Shown: piece after piece, positions 16,551-25,848 of the stretch
Layout of the letters: the number at the start of each line of letters is the position of its first letter
Numbering within the stretch: position 1 is the first letter of the stretch
From: JAJPXI01 sp051867655
GTDB taxonomy: Bacteria; Bacillota; Clostridia; Oscillospirales; Oscillospiraceae
Length of the DNA stretch: 64,000 nt
Direction of reading: 5' to 3'
Assembly: GCA_051867655.1 (NCBI GenBank)
Contig: JBJDYV010000106.1
Span: 1 to 64,000, forward strand
Notes under the pieces: generated by a model
Database searches by the model: none
The model's input: only the letters and a program-made list of their open reading frames with translations
Told to the model about the DNA's origin: nothing
Program-made: the position numbers and the translations under genes

Positions 16551-18464
16551 ATGGCAAAGAAACAATTCAAAGCGGAATCCAAGCGGCTGATGGATCTGAT
16601 GATCAACTCCATCTACACCCACAAGGAGATCTTCCTGCGGGAGATCATCTCCAACGCCAGCGACGCGCTGGACAAGCTGTCCTACCGCTCCCTGACCGAC
16701 GACTCGGTGACCGTGAAGCAGAAGGACCTGCAGATCACCCTGGTGGCCGACAAGACCGGGCGCACCCTGACCATCTCCGACAACGGCATCGGCATGACCA
16801 GGGAGGAGCTGGAGAACAACCTGGGCACCATCGCCAAGAGCGGCTCCTTCCAGTTCAAGAAGGACATGGACGACGAGAAGGCCGCGTCCAAGGTGGACGT
16901 CATCGGCCAGTTCGGCGTGGGCTTCTACTCCGCCTTCATGGTGGCCGACAAGGTCACCGTCCTGTCCCGCGCCTACGGCGCGGACGAGGCCTGGCAGTGG
17001 GAATCCGAGGGCGCCGACGGCTACACCGTCACCCCCTGCGACAAGGCCACCCCCGGCACCAACATCATCCTCCACCTGAAGGAGGACACCGACGACGAGC
17101 GCTACAGCGACTATCTGGATTCCATCCACATCTCCGAGCTGGTGAAGAAGTACTCCGACTACATCCACTACCCCATCCGCATGGAGATGGAGCACTCCCG
17201 CCAGAAGGAGAAGCCCGCCGACGCCGGCGACGATTACAAGCCCGAGTGGGAGACGTACACCGAGTGGGAGACCCTGAACTCCATGGTGCCCCTGTGGCAG
17301 CGGCCCAAGAGCAAGGTCAAGGAGGAGGAGTACAACAGCTTCTACCGGGAGAAGTTCGGCGACTGGGAGGACCCCCTGGCGGTCATCCACACCAGCGCCG
17401 AGGGTATGGTCAGCTACAAGGCCATGCTCTACATTCCCTCCCGCGCCCCCTTTGATTTCTACTCCCGGGACTTCCAGAAGGGCCTGCAGCTGTACTCCTC
17501 CGGCGTGCTTATCATGGACAAGTGCGCCGACCTGCTGCCCGACTATTTCCGCTTCGTCAAGGGCGTGGTGGACTCCCCGGACTTCTCCCTGAACCTGTCC
17601 CGTGAGGTGCTCCAGCACGACCGGCAGCTGAAGATCATCGCCAACAACCTGGAGAAGAAGATCAAGGCGGAGCTGCTGCACCTGCTGAAGGACGACCGGG
17701 AGAAGTACGAGAAGTTCTGGACGGCCTTCGGTCCCAACCTGAAGTACGGCGTGGTCAGCGACTACGGCGCCCACAAGGAGATGCTGAAGGATCTGCTGCT
17801 GTTCTGGTCCTCCAAAGAGAACAAGCTGACCTCCCTGGCCGAGTACAAGGACCGCATGCCCGCCAGCCAGCAGTATGTGTACTACGTCTACGCCGAGAGC
17901 GTGGAAAAGGCCGCCCAGCTGCCCCAGGTGGAGCGCATCCGCGACGCCGGCTATGAGATCCTGTACCTGACCGAGGAAGTGGACGAGTTCGTGGTCAGCA
18001 CCCTGGGCGAGATCGACGGAAAGGCCTTCAAGCCGGTCTCCGACGAGGACGCTCTGCCCCAGACCGACGAGGAGAAGGCCGCCATCGAGAAGAAGGCGGA
18101 GGAGAACAAGGACGTGCTGGACTTTGTCAAGGAGACCCTGGGCGACCGGATCAAGGAGGCCCGGGTGTCCAAGATCCTGAAGTCGGGCGCCGTGTGCCTG
18201 ACCACCGACGGCCCCGTCACCCTGGAGATGGAGCGCTACTTCCAGAAAGCCAACAACGGCGCCACCCCCATGAAGGCCGAGCGGGTGCTGGAGCTGAACG
18301 CCGATTCCGGCGCCTTCGCCGCCCTGCGCGACGCGGTGGACAACGACAAGGACAAGGCCGCCAAGTACGCCGAGCTGCTGTACAACCAGGCCCTGCTGAT
18401 CGCCGGCCTGCCCCTGGAGGACCCGGCCAAGTACACCGAGCTGGTGTGCTCGCTGATGGTGTAA
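16551..18464 (+). CDS. htpG: Chaperone Hsp90 (HtpG)
   Basis: 637 residues from the ATG at 16551, with AAAAGGAG upstream; the frame is open 12 codons further only from a TTG. The N-terminal GHKL ATPase domain shows NASDALDKL, the nucleotide motif DNGIGM and GQFGVGFYSAFM. The middle domain carries the client-loop arginine region (LNLSREVLQ), and the C-terminal dimerization domain ends the protein. It is a cytoplasmic chaperone. The gene is alone between a CIRCE promoter and a strong terminator. Confidence 0.97.
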   Translation: MAKKQFKAESKRLMDLMINSIYTHKEIFLREIISNASDALDKLSYRSLTDDSVTVKQKDLQITLVADKTGRTLTISDNGIGMTREELENNLGTIAKSGSFQFKKDMDDEKAASKVDVIGQFGVGFYSAFMVADKVTVLSRAYGADEAWQWESEGADGYTVTPCDKATPGTNIILHLKEDTDDERYSDYLDSIHISELVKKYSDYIHYPIRMEMEHSRQKEKPADAGDDYKPEWETYTEWETLNSMVPLWQRPKSKVKEEEYNSFYREKFGDWEDPLAVIHTSAEGMVSYKAMLYIPSRAPFDFYSRDFQKGLQLYSSGVLIMDKCADLLPDYFRFVKGVVDSPDFSLNLSREVLQHDRQLKIIANNLEKKIKAELLHLLKDDREKYEKFWTAFGPNLKYGVVSDYGAHKEMLKDLLLFWSSKENKLTSLAEYKDRMPASQQYVYYVYAESVEKAAQLPQVERIRDAGYEILYLTEEVDEFVVSTLGEIDGKAFKPVSDEDALPQTDEEKAAIEKKAEENKDVLDFVKETLGDRIKEARVSKILKSGAVCLTTDGPVTLEMERYFQKANNGATPMKAERVLELNADSGAFAALRDAVDNDKDKAAKYAELLYNQALLIAGLPLEDPAKYTELVCSLMV

Positions 18465-18517
18465 ACCGGCGGAATCTGTCAACAAAGCGCAATTTGAGGA
18501 AAAATTATTACAGACTG

Positions 18518-18551
18518 AAATCACCCCGGGCCGTTCGGCCCGGGGTGATTT
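18518..18551. terminator. Bidirectional terminator between htpG and the thioredoxin gene
   Basis: A 15-bp stem (AAATCACCCCGGGCC and complement) with loop GTTC, flanked by A and T runs; both neighbouring genes converge on it. Confidence 0.85.
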
Positions 18552-18578
18552 TGCGTATAGGGGCTGCTCCGCCGCCTG

Positions 18579-18935
18579 TTATTGCGCCTCCAGCTTCCGC
18601 AGCAGCTTTTCCACGTCGGCGGCCTTGAGAACCTTGCCCACGGAGACCACCTTGTCATTGACCACGAGGGCGGGCATGCTCATGGCGCCGTACTGCATGA
18701 CCTTTTCCATGTCGGTGATATACTCCACCTCCACGGACAGACCCATTGCGCTCACGGCGGCCTTTGCGGTCTCATACTGCTCGTGGCAGGACTTGCAGCC
18801 CGCACCCAGGACTTTGACGCAGCAGATTCCTTTGACCGGGCCGCCGCAGCATACGGCGGTTCCGTTCCCTTCCCCGCAGCAGCAGGGGGGAGTTTGAGTC
18901 TCTTCCTTTTTCTTTCCAAAGTTGAACAGTGCCAT
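18579..18935 (-). CDS. Small thioredoxin-like protein with cysteine-rich N-terminus
   Basis: 118 residues. The C-terminal 75 residues are a thioredoxin_3 fold with the redox pair in GAGCKSCHEQ and the cis-proline in MSMPALVV. The N-terminus has extra cysteines (CCCGEG, VCCGG, GICCVK) that could bind a metal. It follows the permease gene by 12 bases and belongs to an arsR-permease-thioredoxin operon. Its partner is probably the permease, with a role in metalloid or thiol redox traffic; the substrate is not shown by the sequence. AAGGAGG precedes the ATG. Confidence 0.85.
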   Translation of the reverse strand: MALFNFGKKKEETQTPPCCCGEGNGTAVCCGGPVKGICCVKVLGAGCKSCHEQYETAKAAVSAMGLSVEVEYITDMEKVMQYGAMSMPALVVNDKVVSVGKVLKAADVEKLLRKLEAQ

Positions 18936-18947
18936 GAAAAAACCTCC

Positions 18948-19961
18948 TTACATAATAAACGGTTGGATCGCGTTGAAGAAATAGCCCACAAGGATGATGC
19001 CCACGGTGCAGATGCCCACAAAGATACCCAGCAGCCTGGGTTTGACCGCCTTGCGCAGCATGATCATGGAGGGCAGGGACAGGGTGGTCACGCCCATCAT
19101 GAAGGACAGAACCACGCCCAGCCGCGCGCCCTTTGCCAGCAGAGCTTCCGCAATGGGGATGGTGCCGAAAATATCCGCGTACATGGGGATTCCGGCGACC
19201 GTGGCAAGGATCACGCCGAAGGGATTCCCCGTTCCCAGGATGCGCACGATGAATTCCTCGGGGATCCAGTTGTGGATGACCGCGCCGATCCCCACCCCGA
19301 TCAGCACATAGGGGGCGACCTTTTTGGCCGTGGAGACCACCTGCTCCCAGGCGTATTTCACCCGGTCCTTCCGGCGCAGCTCCTCCTGGGGCACATCGAC
19401 GGCGCGGCCCTGACGGATGAATTCCTCCACCTGGCTTTCCAGGCGCAGCTTCTCGATCAGGGTTCCGCCGGCGACGGCGATCACCAGGCCGAGCACCACG
19501 TAGACCACGGCCACCTTCCAGCCGAAAATGCTCATGAGCAGGACCAGACTGCCCAGATCCACCATGGGGGAGGAGATCAGGAAGGAGAAGGTAACGCCCA
19601 GGGGCAGTCCCGCGCCGGTAAAGCCGATGAACAGCGGGATGGACGAGCAGGAGCAGAAGGGTGTGACCGTTCCCAGCAAGGCGGCAATGCAGTTGGCTCC
19701 GACGCCGTGGAACCGGCCCAGCAGCCGTTTTGTGCGCTCCGGGGGGAAATAGCTCTGAATGTAGGAGATCACGAAGATCAGCACGCCCAGCAGCACCATG
19801 ATTTTCACGGTATCGTAGAGGAAAAACTGAACGCTGCCGCCGAGCCTTCCCGCGACGTCCAGGCCGCAGGCCTCCAGCGCGGCCCCGATCAAACGGTTCA
19901 GACCCTGCATGCCCAGGATCTCGTTTTGAAAGAAGCTCCAGCCGGTTTGGATGGTCTCCAT
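18948..19961 (-). CDS. Permease of the ArsP/DUF318 family
   Basis: 337 residues with about eight to ten membrane segments. The FCSCSSIPLFIGF motif with its cysteine cluster is characteristic of the UPF0718/ArsP family, some members of which export organoarsenicals. A cytoplasmic loop near residues 170-200 is charged. GGAGG lies just before the ATG. It is flanked by an ArsR regulator and a thioredoxin-like gene in the same direction, the usual setting of this family. Substrate could be an arsenical or another thiol-reactive compound. Confidence 0.87.
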   Translation of the reverse strand: METIQTGWSFFQNEILGMQGLNRLIGAALEACGLDVAGRLGGSVQFFLYDTVKIMVLLGVLIFVISYIQSYFPPERTKRLLGRFHGVGANCIAALLGTVTPFCSCSSIPLFIGFTGAGLPLGVTFSFLISSPMVDLGSLVLLMSIFGWKVAVVYVVLGLVIAVAGGTLIEKLRLESQVEEFIRQGRAVDVPQEELRRKDRVKYAWEQVVSTAKKVAPYVLIGVGIGAVIHNWIPEEFIVRILGTGNPFGVILATVAGIPMYADIFGTIPIAEALLAKGARLGVVLSFMMGVTTLSLPSMIMLRKAVKPRLLGIFVGICTVGIILVGYFFNAIQPFIM

Positions 19962-20039
19962 ATGCGCCTCCTGAAATAGAGAAATTGAAATGTGTCGATA
20001 TATTGGCCTGAGATCGGCCGTGCCGCAGAGGAGCCGATG

Positions 20040-20357
20040 TTACTCTTTGCAGCACGGCGGGGCGTTTTCAACGGTGCAGTTGGTGGTGGTGAGAGCCTTC
20101 AGATACTCTATGGCCCGGGCGGCCCCCTCCGGAGAGATGGAGTAGTGGGTCCACTTGCCCTCCCGGCGGCCCACGACGACGCCGGAATCGCAGAGGATCT
20201 TCATGTGGTGGGAGAGGGTGGGCTGCGTGATCCGCAGGTCGTCCAGCAGGACGCAGGCGCACTTCTCGCCAGTCTGCAGCAGCGTCAGGATGCGGATGCG
20301 GTTTTCGTCGCAGAAGGCCTTAAAGATCCCGGCCAGCTTTTTTTCCTCATCGCCCAC
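20040..20357 (-). CDS. ArsR-family metal(loid)-responsive repressor
   Basis: 105 residues from a GTG at 20357. A longer reading from the ATG at 20370-20372 is possible, but then GGAGGTG, the only good ribosome site, would lie inside the coding sequence, so the GTG seven bases behind it is preferred. The winged HTH reads ITQPTLSHHMKILCDSGVV. Candidate thiolate ligands are the cysteines in KCACVLLDD and the C-terminal CTVENAPPCCKE. It should repress its own promoter and the permease-thioredoxin genes downstream. Confidence 0.9.
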   Translation of the reverse strand: MGDEEKKLAGIFKAFCDENRIRILTLLQTGEKCACVLLDDLRITQPTLSHHMKILCDSGVVVGRREGKWTHYSISPEGAARAIEYLKALTTTNCTVENAPPCCKE

Positions 20358-20391
20358 AAAGACACCTCCCATTGATGTTTATCTATATGAC

Positions 20392-20420
20392 AGTATATAC
20401 GGCGGACCGGCGTTTGTCAA
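20392..20420 (-). promoter_or_regulatory. Sigma-A promoter of the arsR operon
   Basis: On the minus strand TTGACA-N17-TATACT, a near-perfect promoter. The stretch ATAGATAAACATCAAT just downstream resembles ATCGACACATTTCAAT before the permease start (about 19984-20000), so both may be ArsR contact sites. Confidence 0.8.
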
Positions 20421-20461
20421 TCCATAAGAGACGAGAAACTCTTACATTCTTCCTCCTTTTT

Positions 20462-20505
20462 TTTACACGAGCACGATTTTTGATTTTACAGAGGCTGGGT
20501 ATAAT
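20462..20505 (+). promoter_or_regulatory. Promoter of the alkaline phosphatase gene with possible Pho box
   Basis: TATAAT at 20500-20505 lacks a good -35. Two TTTACA copies (20462-20467 and 20485-20490) lie 23 bases apart, two helical turns, and the same hexamer forms the box at 60447-60473. This suggests phosphate-starvation control by PhoP, but only two repeats are clear. Confidence 0.4.
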
Positions 20506-20555
20506 GGGCACCAGTGCGAAGACACTAACAACATGAGATCAAGGAGAATGGAAAC

Positions 20556-22130
20556 ATGAAAAAAGCACTTTCCCTGGTGCTGCTGCTCTGCATGGCCGCG
20601 TGCATGCTGGCGGGCTGCACCACGACCCAGGCCGCCGACGAGCCCCAGGAGGGCACCAACCTCTCCCAGACCGTCCAGGCCGTTCCGGCGGCGGCGACGG
20701 TTTCCGCGGCTTCCGCCCCCAAGTACGTCTTTCTGTTCATCGGCGACGGCATGAGCTATCCCCAGATCCAGGCCGCCTCCGATTATCTGGGCGCCATGGC
20801 CGACGGCGACTACATGCTGGCCGAGCCCAGCCTGGACGACAACCAGGGCGCGACCCTGGACGGCCCCGTGGCCCTGAACTTCATGGGCTTTGAGGCGGCC
20901 GGCTCTGCCGTTACCTACGACAGCAACAGCTTCTGCCCCGACTCCGCCTCCACCGCCACCTCCATTTCCACCGGCCACAAGACCTATTCCGGCACCATCA
21001 ACGTGGACGAGACCGCCACCGTGTCCTATGAGACCATCACCGAGAAGGTCCACGAGCAGCTGGGCATGCAGGTGGGCATCATCTCCTCCGTCAACCTGAA
21101 CCACGCCACCCCCGCCGCGTTCTACGCCCATCAGGCCAGCCGCTCCAGCTACTATAACATCGGCCTGGAGCTGATCGACTCCGGCTTCGAGTATTTCGCC
21201 GGCGGCGGTCTGCTGAAGCCCAACGGCCACGACAGCGAAAACCCCTCTGAGAACCTGTACGATCTGGCCAAGGCCGCCGGCTACAACGTGGTCATGACCC
21301 AGGCCGAGGCCGAGAAGGTCACCGACGGCCCCGTCATCATCATCGACGAAAACCTGGCCGACTCCGACGCCATGGCCTATGAGCTGGACCGCACCGACGA
21401 GATGTGGTCCCTGGCCGACTTCGTCACCAAGGGCATTGAGGTTCTGGACAACGACAAGGGCTTCTTCATGATGTGCGAGGGCGGCAAGATCGACTGGGCC
21501 TGCCACGCCAACGACGCCGCCTCCACCATCACCGACACCGTGGCCCTGGCCGACGCCGTCCAGGTGGCCGTCGACTTCGCCAAGGATCACGCCGACGAGA
21601 CCCTGATCCTGGTCACCGGCGACCACGAGACCGGCGGTCTGACCATCGGCTTTGCCGGTACCGACTATGATACCTATCTGACCCTGCTGGAGAACCAGAA
21701 GATCTCCTTCGCCAAGTACGACAGCGACTATGTGGCCGCCTACAAGGAGAACAAGACCTCCTTTGAGGACGTGCTGAAGGACATCGAGACCCTGTTCGGC
21801 CTGAAGACCGCGGGCGAGGAGGGCGACAAGCTGATCCTGACCGAATATGAGCAGTCCCTGCTGAAGACCGCCTATGAGAAGAGCATCAACGAGCAGGAGA
21901 CCGGCATGTATGACCAGGAAGAGTATGTGGCCTACGGCACCTACGAGCCCCTGACCGTCACCATCACCCACATCATCAACAACAAGTCCGGCGTGGCCTT
22001 CACCTCTTACAGCCACACCGGCCTGCCCGTGGCCGTCCTGGCTGACGGCGTCAACGCCGACGTGTTCAACGGCTACTACGACAACACCGATATCTTCAAC
22101 AAGCTGGCATCCATGCTGAACGTCCAGTAA
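20556..22130 (+). CDS. Alkaline phosphatase lipoprotein
   Basis: 524 residues. The signal peptide ends in the lipobox LAGC (Cys20), so the enzyme is anchored outside the membrane. The metal-binding IGDGM, the nucleophile serine in CPDSASTATS, MCEGGKIDWACHAND and GDHETGG give a complete alkaline phosphatase active site. It releases phosphate from organic monoesters. An acidic, aspartate- and glutamate-rich surface region follows the catalytic core. The gene stands alone behind a promoter with Pho-like repeats, and a Na/Pi cotransporter elsewhere in the window has a stronger version of that box. Confidence 0.95.
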   Translation: MKKALSLVLLLCMAACMLAGCTTTQAADEPQEGTNLSQTVQAVPAAATVSAASAPKYVFLFIGDGMSYPQIQAASDYLGAMADGDYMLAEPSLDDNQGATLDGPVALNFMGFEAAGSAVTYDSNSFCPDSASTATSISTGHKTYSGTINVDETATVSYETITEKVHEQLGMQVGIISSVNLNHATPAAFYAHQASRSSYYNIGLELIDSGFEYFAGGGLLKPNGHDSENPSENLYDLAKAAGYNVVMTQAEAEKVTDGPVIIIDENLADSDAMAYELDRTDEMWSLADFVTKGIEVLDNDKGFFMMCEGGKIDWACHANDAASTITDTVALADAVQVAVDFAKDHADETLILVTGDHETGGLTIGFAGTDYDTYLTLLENQKISFAKYDSDYVAAYKENKTSFEDVLKDIETLFGLKTAGEEGDKLILTEYEQSLLKTAYEKSINEQETGMYDQEEYVAYGTYEPLTVTITHIINNKSGVAFTSYSHTGLPVAVLADGVNADVFNGYYDNTDIFNKLASMLNVQ

Positions 22131-22198
22131 GAGACAGATCCGGCTTCCGGGACCGCCCGCAGAGGGCGGCCCCGGATTTGCCGCATTCGGAGGTAATG

Positions 22199-23329
22199 AT
22201 GAAATTGAAGCTCACGCCCCAGCGGCTCCGCAATCAGGCGCCGGTGTGGGCCTGCATCCTGCTGATTCTTGTGCTGCTGGCCCTGCCGACGGGGTTTTCG
22301 GCTGTGTTTCAGGAGTCGGAGATCACCGCCGCCCGGGTGCTGTCCGCCGACGATTCCCTGGTCATCGACACCGGCCTGGTCCGCTCCGGGGAGCAGCGGT
22401 GCCAGCTGAAGCTCCTGTTCGGCTCCTTCCGGGGGCAGACGGCCACCGGCACCAATATGCTCAGCGGCTCCCTGGAGCAGGACAAGCTGTTCGCGGAAGG
22501 GGACACCGCCCTGGTGCGGGTCAACTATGCGGGCGGCGAAATTCTGAACGTGTCCATGATCGACCATTTCCGCATCCCCGCCGAGCTGCTGCTGGGCGGC
22601 CTGTTCATCCTGCTGCTGGTGGCCTTCGCGGGAAAGACCGGCCTGCGGGCGGTGTTTTCCTTTGTCCTGACGGTGCTGATGATCTGGAAGGTGCTTGTTC
22701 CCGCCTATCTGAAGGGCATGAACCCCGTGTGGGTGGGCATGGCGGTCACCCTGGCGCTGACCATTCTGATCATCGCCCTGGTCTACGGCTTTGACCGGCG
22801 CTGTCTCGCGGCGGTCTCCGGCTCGTTTTTGGGCATCCTGGTCACCTGCCTGATGGGCGTGGTGTTCACCGACCTGTTCCACATCCACGGGGCGGTCATG
22901 GCCTATTCCGAGAGCCTGCTGTACAGCGGCTACCAGCACCTGGATCTGACCCAAATTTTCATGGCGTCCATCTTCCTGGGGGCCTCCGGCGCCATTATGG
23001 ACCTGTCAGTGGACATCACCTCCGCCGTGCATGAGGTGGTCTGCAAGCGGGAGGACCTGAGCTGGCGGGAGGCCGCCCGCTCCGGCATGAACGTGGGCCG
23101 CGCGGCAATGGGCACCATGACCACCACGCTTTTGTTTGCCTACTCCGGCGGGTACATCGCCCTGCTGATGGTGTTCATGGCCCAGGGCACCCCCATCAGC
23201 AACATTTTAAACTACAAGTATGTGGCCGCCGAGCTGATCCACACGGTCATCGGCTCCTTCGGTCTGGTCACCGTGGCCCCCTTCACCGCCCTGTGCGCCG
23301 GGTGGTTTCTGACCCGGCGCAGGGCGTGA
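22199..23329 (+). CDS. YibE/F-family membrane protein
   Basis: 376 residues. One N-terminal membrane segment (about 18-38), an external beta-rich domain to about residue 130, then seven or eight membrane segments with the family stretch GASGAIMDLSVDITSAV. The family is widespread in Firmicutes; its function is unknown, though transport has been suggested. GGAGG at 22189-22193 favours the second ATG (22199). It follows the phosphatase by about 70 bases with a hairpin between, so linkage is uncertain. Confidence 0.85.
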   Translation: MKLKLTPQRLRNQAPVWACILLILVLLALPTGFSAVFQESEITAARVLSADDSLVIDTGLVRSGEQRCQLKLLFGSFRGQTATGTNMLSGSLEQDKLFAEGDTALVRVNYAGGEILNVSMIDHFRIPAELLLGGLFILLLVAFAGKTGLRAVFSFVLTVLMIWKVLVPAYLKGMNPVWVGMAVTLALTILIIALVYGFDRRCLAAVSGSFLGILVTCLMGVVFTDLFHIHGAVMAYSESLLYSGYQHLDLTQIFMASIFLGASGAIMDLSVDITSAVHEVVCKREDLSWREAARSGMNVGRAAMGTMTTTLLFAYSGGYIALLMVFMAQGTPISNILNYKYVAAELIHTVIGSFGLVTVAPFTALCAGWFLTRRRA

Positions 23330-23892
23330 GCGTGGCGGGTCAACGGAAAAAACGCACCCCCGGCCGTATGGCGGGGGCGTATTGCAGTTTGAAAAGGGCG
23401 GACAGTATGATGCCGTGGTGCGAAGGAAAGAACGATTTTTTCTCCCGCCTTTTCCGGAAAAGGCGGGGGAAAAGCGCCAGAGGGCTGCGGCCCTCTGGAC
23501 TCCCGGGGCCTTTATGAGGGGGGACAAGCCCCCCGTAACAAGACCACAAGAACCGCCACGTCCTATCCAAACAAGGTGTTAGTACGCAACTAGTAAAGCA
23601 GCACTTCAGGCCGAGCTGCACCCGGTCAGTCGGGATTAATTGCTCAAAAGGCGCACTGAAGGGGTGCTGAACTGTTCAGCGAGCACAAGGAACGCCGGCA
23701 GGCGGGATAGGATTACAACCAGTTCAGGTAAGTGCGCGCCGGCATTGACCACCCACCCGGCAGGCTCGTCACAAGGGTCTTTTTCTTTGGCGGTCCGACA
23801 CCGTTTCTTTTTGGACCCTTCCAAAAAGAAATGGGGTCGGAAAACCGTCGCTCCCCGTTCTCCCGATGTTCCGGGGGAAAAACGGACTTTTA
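23330..23892. other. Gene-free region with several hairpins
   Basis: No credible gene. Visible hairpins: 23352-23380 (C-run/G-run stem just after yibE/F, a possible terminator), 23444-23467 (CCCGCCTTTT stem), 23477-23498 (CCAGAGGGC stem) and 23804-23831 (perfect 12-bp TTTCTTTTTGGA stem, loop CCCT, a possible terminator for the methyltransferase gene on the minus strand). The middle part (23540-23760) shows nothing recognisable. Confidence 0.5.
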
Positions 23893-24804
23893 TCAGAACA
23901 AAATGCCGTCGGACGCGGCCTGACGGCGCTCGTCCCGGGCGAGGACGCTCCACAGGATCGTTCCGTAGCGGTATGTACACTGATTTTCGAACACGCCGTC
24001 CTTGGTCTGCGCCATCAGGCGGTCGTACACCCGGTCCAGGTCCGCCTTCTCGGATATGCTGCCCCGGTAGAGGGTCTCCAGCGTCTTCTCCAAGGCGGGA
24101 CGGTCCAGCGGAATCTGCTCCGTATAGGTGATCTCGTAGTAGTCGGTCTCGGGGAAGTAGCCCGCCAGCCACACCAGATTCAGCAGGGCGTAGAACAGCC
24201 GTCCGTCCCAGGCGGGCTTCAGCGTCCGGTCCGTCAGGGCCAGGGCGACCTCCCGCTCCAGGGCGCTCTGGCTCTGGATGCAGGCCGCGTTGCAGCAGTA
24301 CCCCCGGCTCATGTCCATCATCTTCCCGAAGCTCTCATAGGGGCCCAGGGCGGGGGTCATGGAGGAGAACACCAGGTCGAACCGCTTGCTCCAGCCCAGC
24401 TCCGCCGGGTCGGCCGTTTTGAAGTCGCAGGGGACAAAGGACACGTTTTCCATGCCGTTCTCCGCGCAGTATTCCGCGCCCAGATCGGTCATGACGGTGG
24501 ACAGGTCGGTGCCGGTGACCCAGTGGGCCGTCCGGGCAAAGGCCCCCACGAACCGTCCGGGGCCGCAGCCGATGTCGATCACGTCGCACTCCGGGCCCAG
24601 AAGCCCCTTCCCGGACAGGAACCGGATGGCCTCCTGAATCCGCCGGTCGGTCAGGAAGGACATCTTTCCCTCCTGGGACAGCTCGTTCTGCCAGTCCTTG
24701 GCTCGTTCGTCCCACAGGTTTTTCGTGTGGGCAAAGCCGCTGGGGGTGCGCGGCGCGGTCCACAGCTCCTTGAAGTGTCTGCAAAGTTCTTCCCAGGTTA
24801 ACAT
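23893..24804 (-). CDS. SAM-dependent methyltransferase (class I)
   Basis: 303 residues. The SAM-binding motif I is VIDIGCGPGRFVGAFA, followed by an acidic motif II (VTGTDLS) and PCDFKTAD. The N-terminal 60 residues are helical. The substrate cannot be read from the sequence. It lies 18 bases after a MerR-type regulator gene in the same direction, so the regulator and the enzyme are probably co-transcribed; the pair might respond to a small lipophilic or cytotoxic compound that the enzyme modifies. The C-terminal tail (DERRQAASDGILF) is not diagnostic. Confidence 0.85.
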   Translation of the reverse strand: MLTWEELCRHFKELWTAPRTPSGFAHTKNLWDERAKDWQNELSQEGKMSFLTDRRIQEAIRFLSGKGLLGPECDVIDIGCGPGRFVGAFARTAHWVTGTDLSTVMTDLGAEYCAENGMENVSFVPCDFKTADPAELGWSKRFDLVFSSMTPALGPYESFGKMMDMSRGYCCNAACIQSQSALEREVALALTDRTLKPAWDGRLFYALLNLVWLAGYFPETDYYEITYTEQIPLDRPALEKTLETLYRGSISEKADLDRVYDRLMAQTKDGVFENQCTYRYGTILWSVLARDERRQAASDGILF

Positions 24805-24822
24805 AAAATTCCTCCGTGTCCG

Positions 24823-25665
24823 TTAAGATTCGGTTTCATAGGGGATCCACGCCTCGAAAAAGCCGGTCAGCTTGCCGTCCTCCAGGACGCTGGCCAGCAG
24901 GTTGCCCCGCACGTCGCCCTCCAGCTTCAGGCCGTGCTCCCGGGCGAATTCCACCACATATTCCAGCTTGCGGGGGGAGAAGTTGCCCTTGCCCGCGCTG
25001 GTGAACACTGTGTAAATGGCCGGCTGGCTCTGCAGGCAGACCACCGGCGGCTCCACCTTCACGCCCAGCTCCCGGACGTAGTCGGGGCTCAGGGAGAAGC
25101 CCCAACTGAACCGGCCCTCGCCCCGCTTGCCGCTGATGTCCTCCACCGGCATCTCAAAGCAGCGGTGGGTGAAGGGCATGTACTCCAGCCACTCCTGGCT
25201 GACCGTCTGCAGGGCCTCGCTGTTGTCGTAATTGTAGTTGTAGCGGTTGATGTAGCGCACCATCTCCGGGCTCTCCCGCAGCACGCACTGGCCCAGCTGG
25301 TTTTTCAGGCGCAGCAGGTCGGCCTGATGCTCCCGGGCCCGGCGCACCAGCAGCTCGTTGCGGCGGATCTGGGCGCGCAGCTCGGCCACCTTTTCGTCCA
25401 GCAGGTCCGCCACCTCCTCGGCGGTGGAGTTGGTGATGATCTCGGCCACCTGGTCCAGACCGAAGTGAAAGCTCTTGTACCAGATGCAGTCCATCAGGAA
25501 GTTGATGTCCCAGGGGTCGTAGTAGCGGTAGTCGTTGTGGGCGTCCTTCACGGGGTGGACGATGCCCTTCTTTTCGTAGTAGCGCAGCAGGTCGGGCGAG
25601 ATGCCCAGAATCCGCGCCACGTCGCCGATCTTGTACTTCAACTTCTTCACCAACCTTCGAACCAT
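24823..25665 (-). CDS. MerR-family regulator with a large effector domain
   Basis: 280 residues. The winged HTH is YKIGDVARILGISPDLLRYY at residues about 11-30, followed by the RYYDPWDINFL segment, a long dimerization helix (about 85-125) and a 150-residue effector-binding domain similar in size to BmrR-type (GyrI-like) domains. The start is uncertain: ATG at 25665 has no ribosome site, while a TTG at 25641 lies behind GAAGG. It faces a promoter with the 19-bp spacing used by MerR activators, in front of the dehydrogenase gene to the right. Confidence 0.88.
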   Translation of the reverse strand: MVRRLVKKLKYKIGDVARILGISPDLLRYYEKKGIVHPVKDAHNDYRYYDPWDINFLMDCIWYKSFHFGLDQVAEIITNSTAEEVADLLDEKVAELRAQIRRNELLVRRAREHQADLLRLKNQLGQCVLRESPEMVRYINRYNYNYDNSEALQTVSQEWLEYMPFTHRCFEMPVEDISGKRGEGRFSWGFSLSPDYVRELGVKVEPPVVCLQSQPAIYTVFTSAGKGNFSPRKLEYVVEFAREHGLKLEGDVRGNLLASVLEDGKLTGFFEAWIPYETES

Positions 25666-25675
25666 TCCAGAGTTT
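25653..25675. promoter_or_regulatory. Diverged second copy of the MerR operator
   Basis: Matches the operator at 25753-25775 at 18 of 23 positions, exactly 100 bases away, and overlaps the upstream end of the merR-type gene. It could serve autoregulation or looping. Confidence 0.4.
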
Positions 25676-25749
25676 AACTCATTCTAAATTAAATTTGAGG
25701 ATATTTCAATCATTTTTCTGTATAAAGAGGATTTTTCTTCCGAAACCTC

Positions 25750-25780
25750 TTGACCTTGGTACCGTTCCAAGGTTTAAAAT
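25750..25780 (+). promoter_or_regulatory. MerR-type promoter with 19-bp spacer
   Basis: TTGACC-N19-TAAAAT with the inverted repeat ACCTTGG-N7-CCAAGGT filling the spacer. A 19-bp spacer with an internal palindrome is the hallmark of promoters that MerR proteins activate by untwisting DNA. It reads toward the 3-hydroxyacyl-CoA dehydrogenase gene. Confidence 0.85.
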
Positions 25781-25848
25781 CTCGGGTGGACAAATCCAGT
25801 TCATTTTACGCGCCGTTTTGACGCGGTTAATAGGAGGAAAACAGTATC

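Noticed and set aside
23330..23892. Short open frames on both strands in the gap after yibE/F
   Set aside because: They overlap hairpins, lack ribosome sites and give no recognisable protein.
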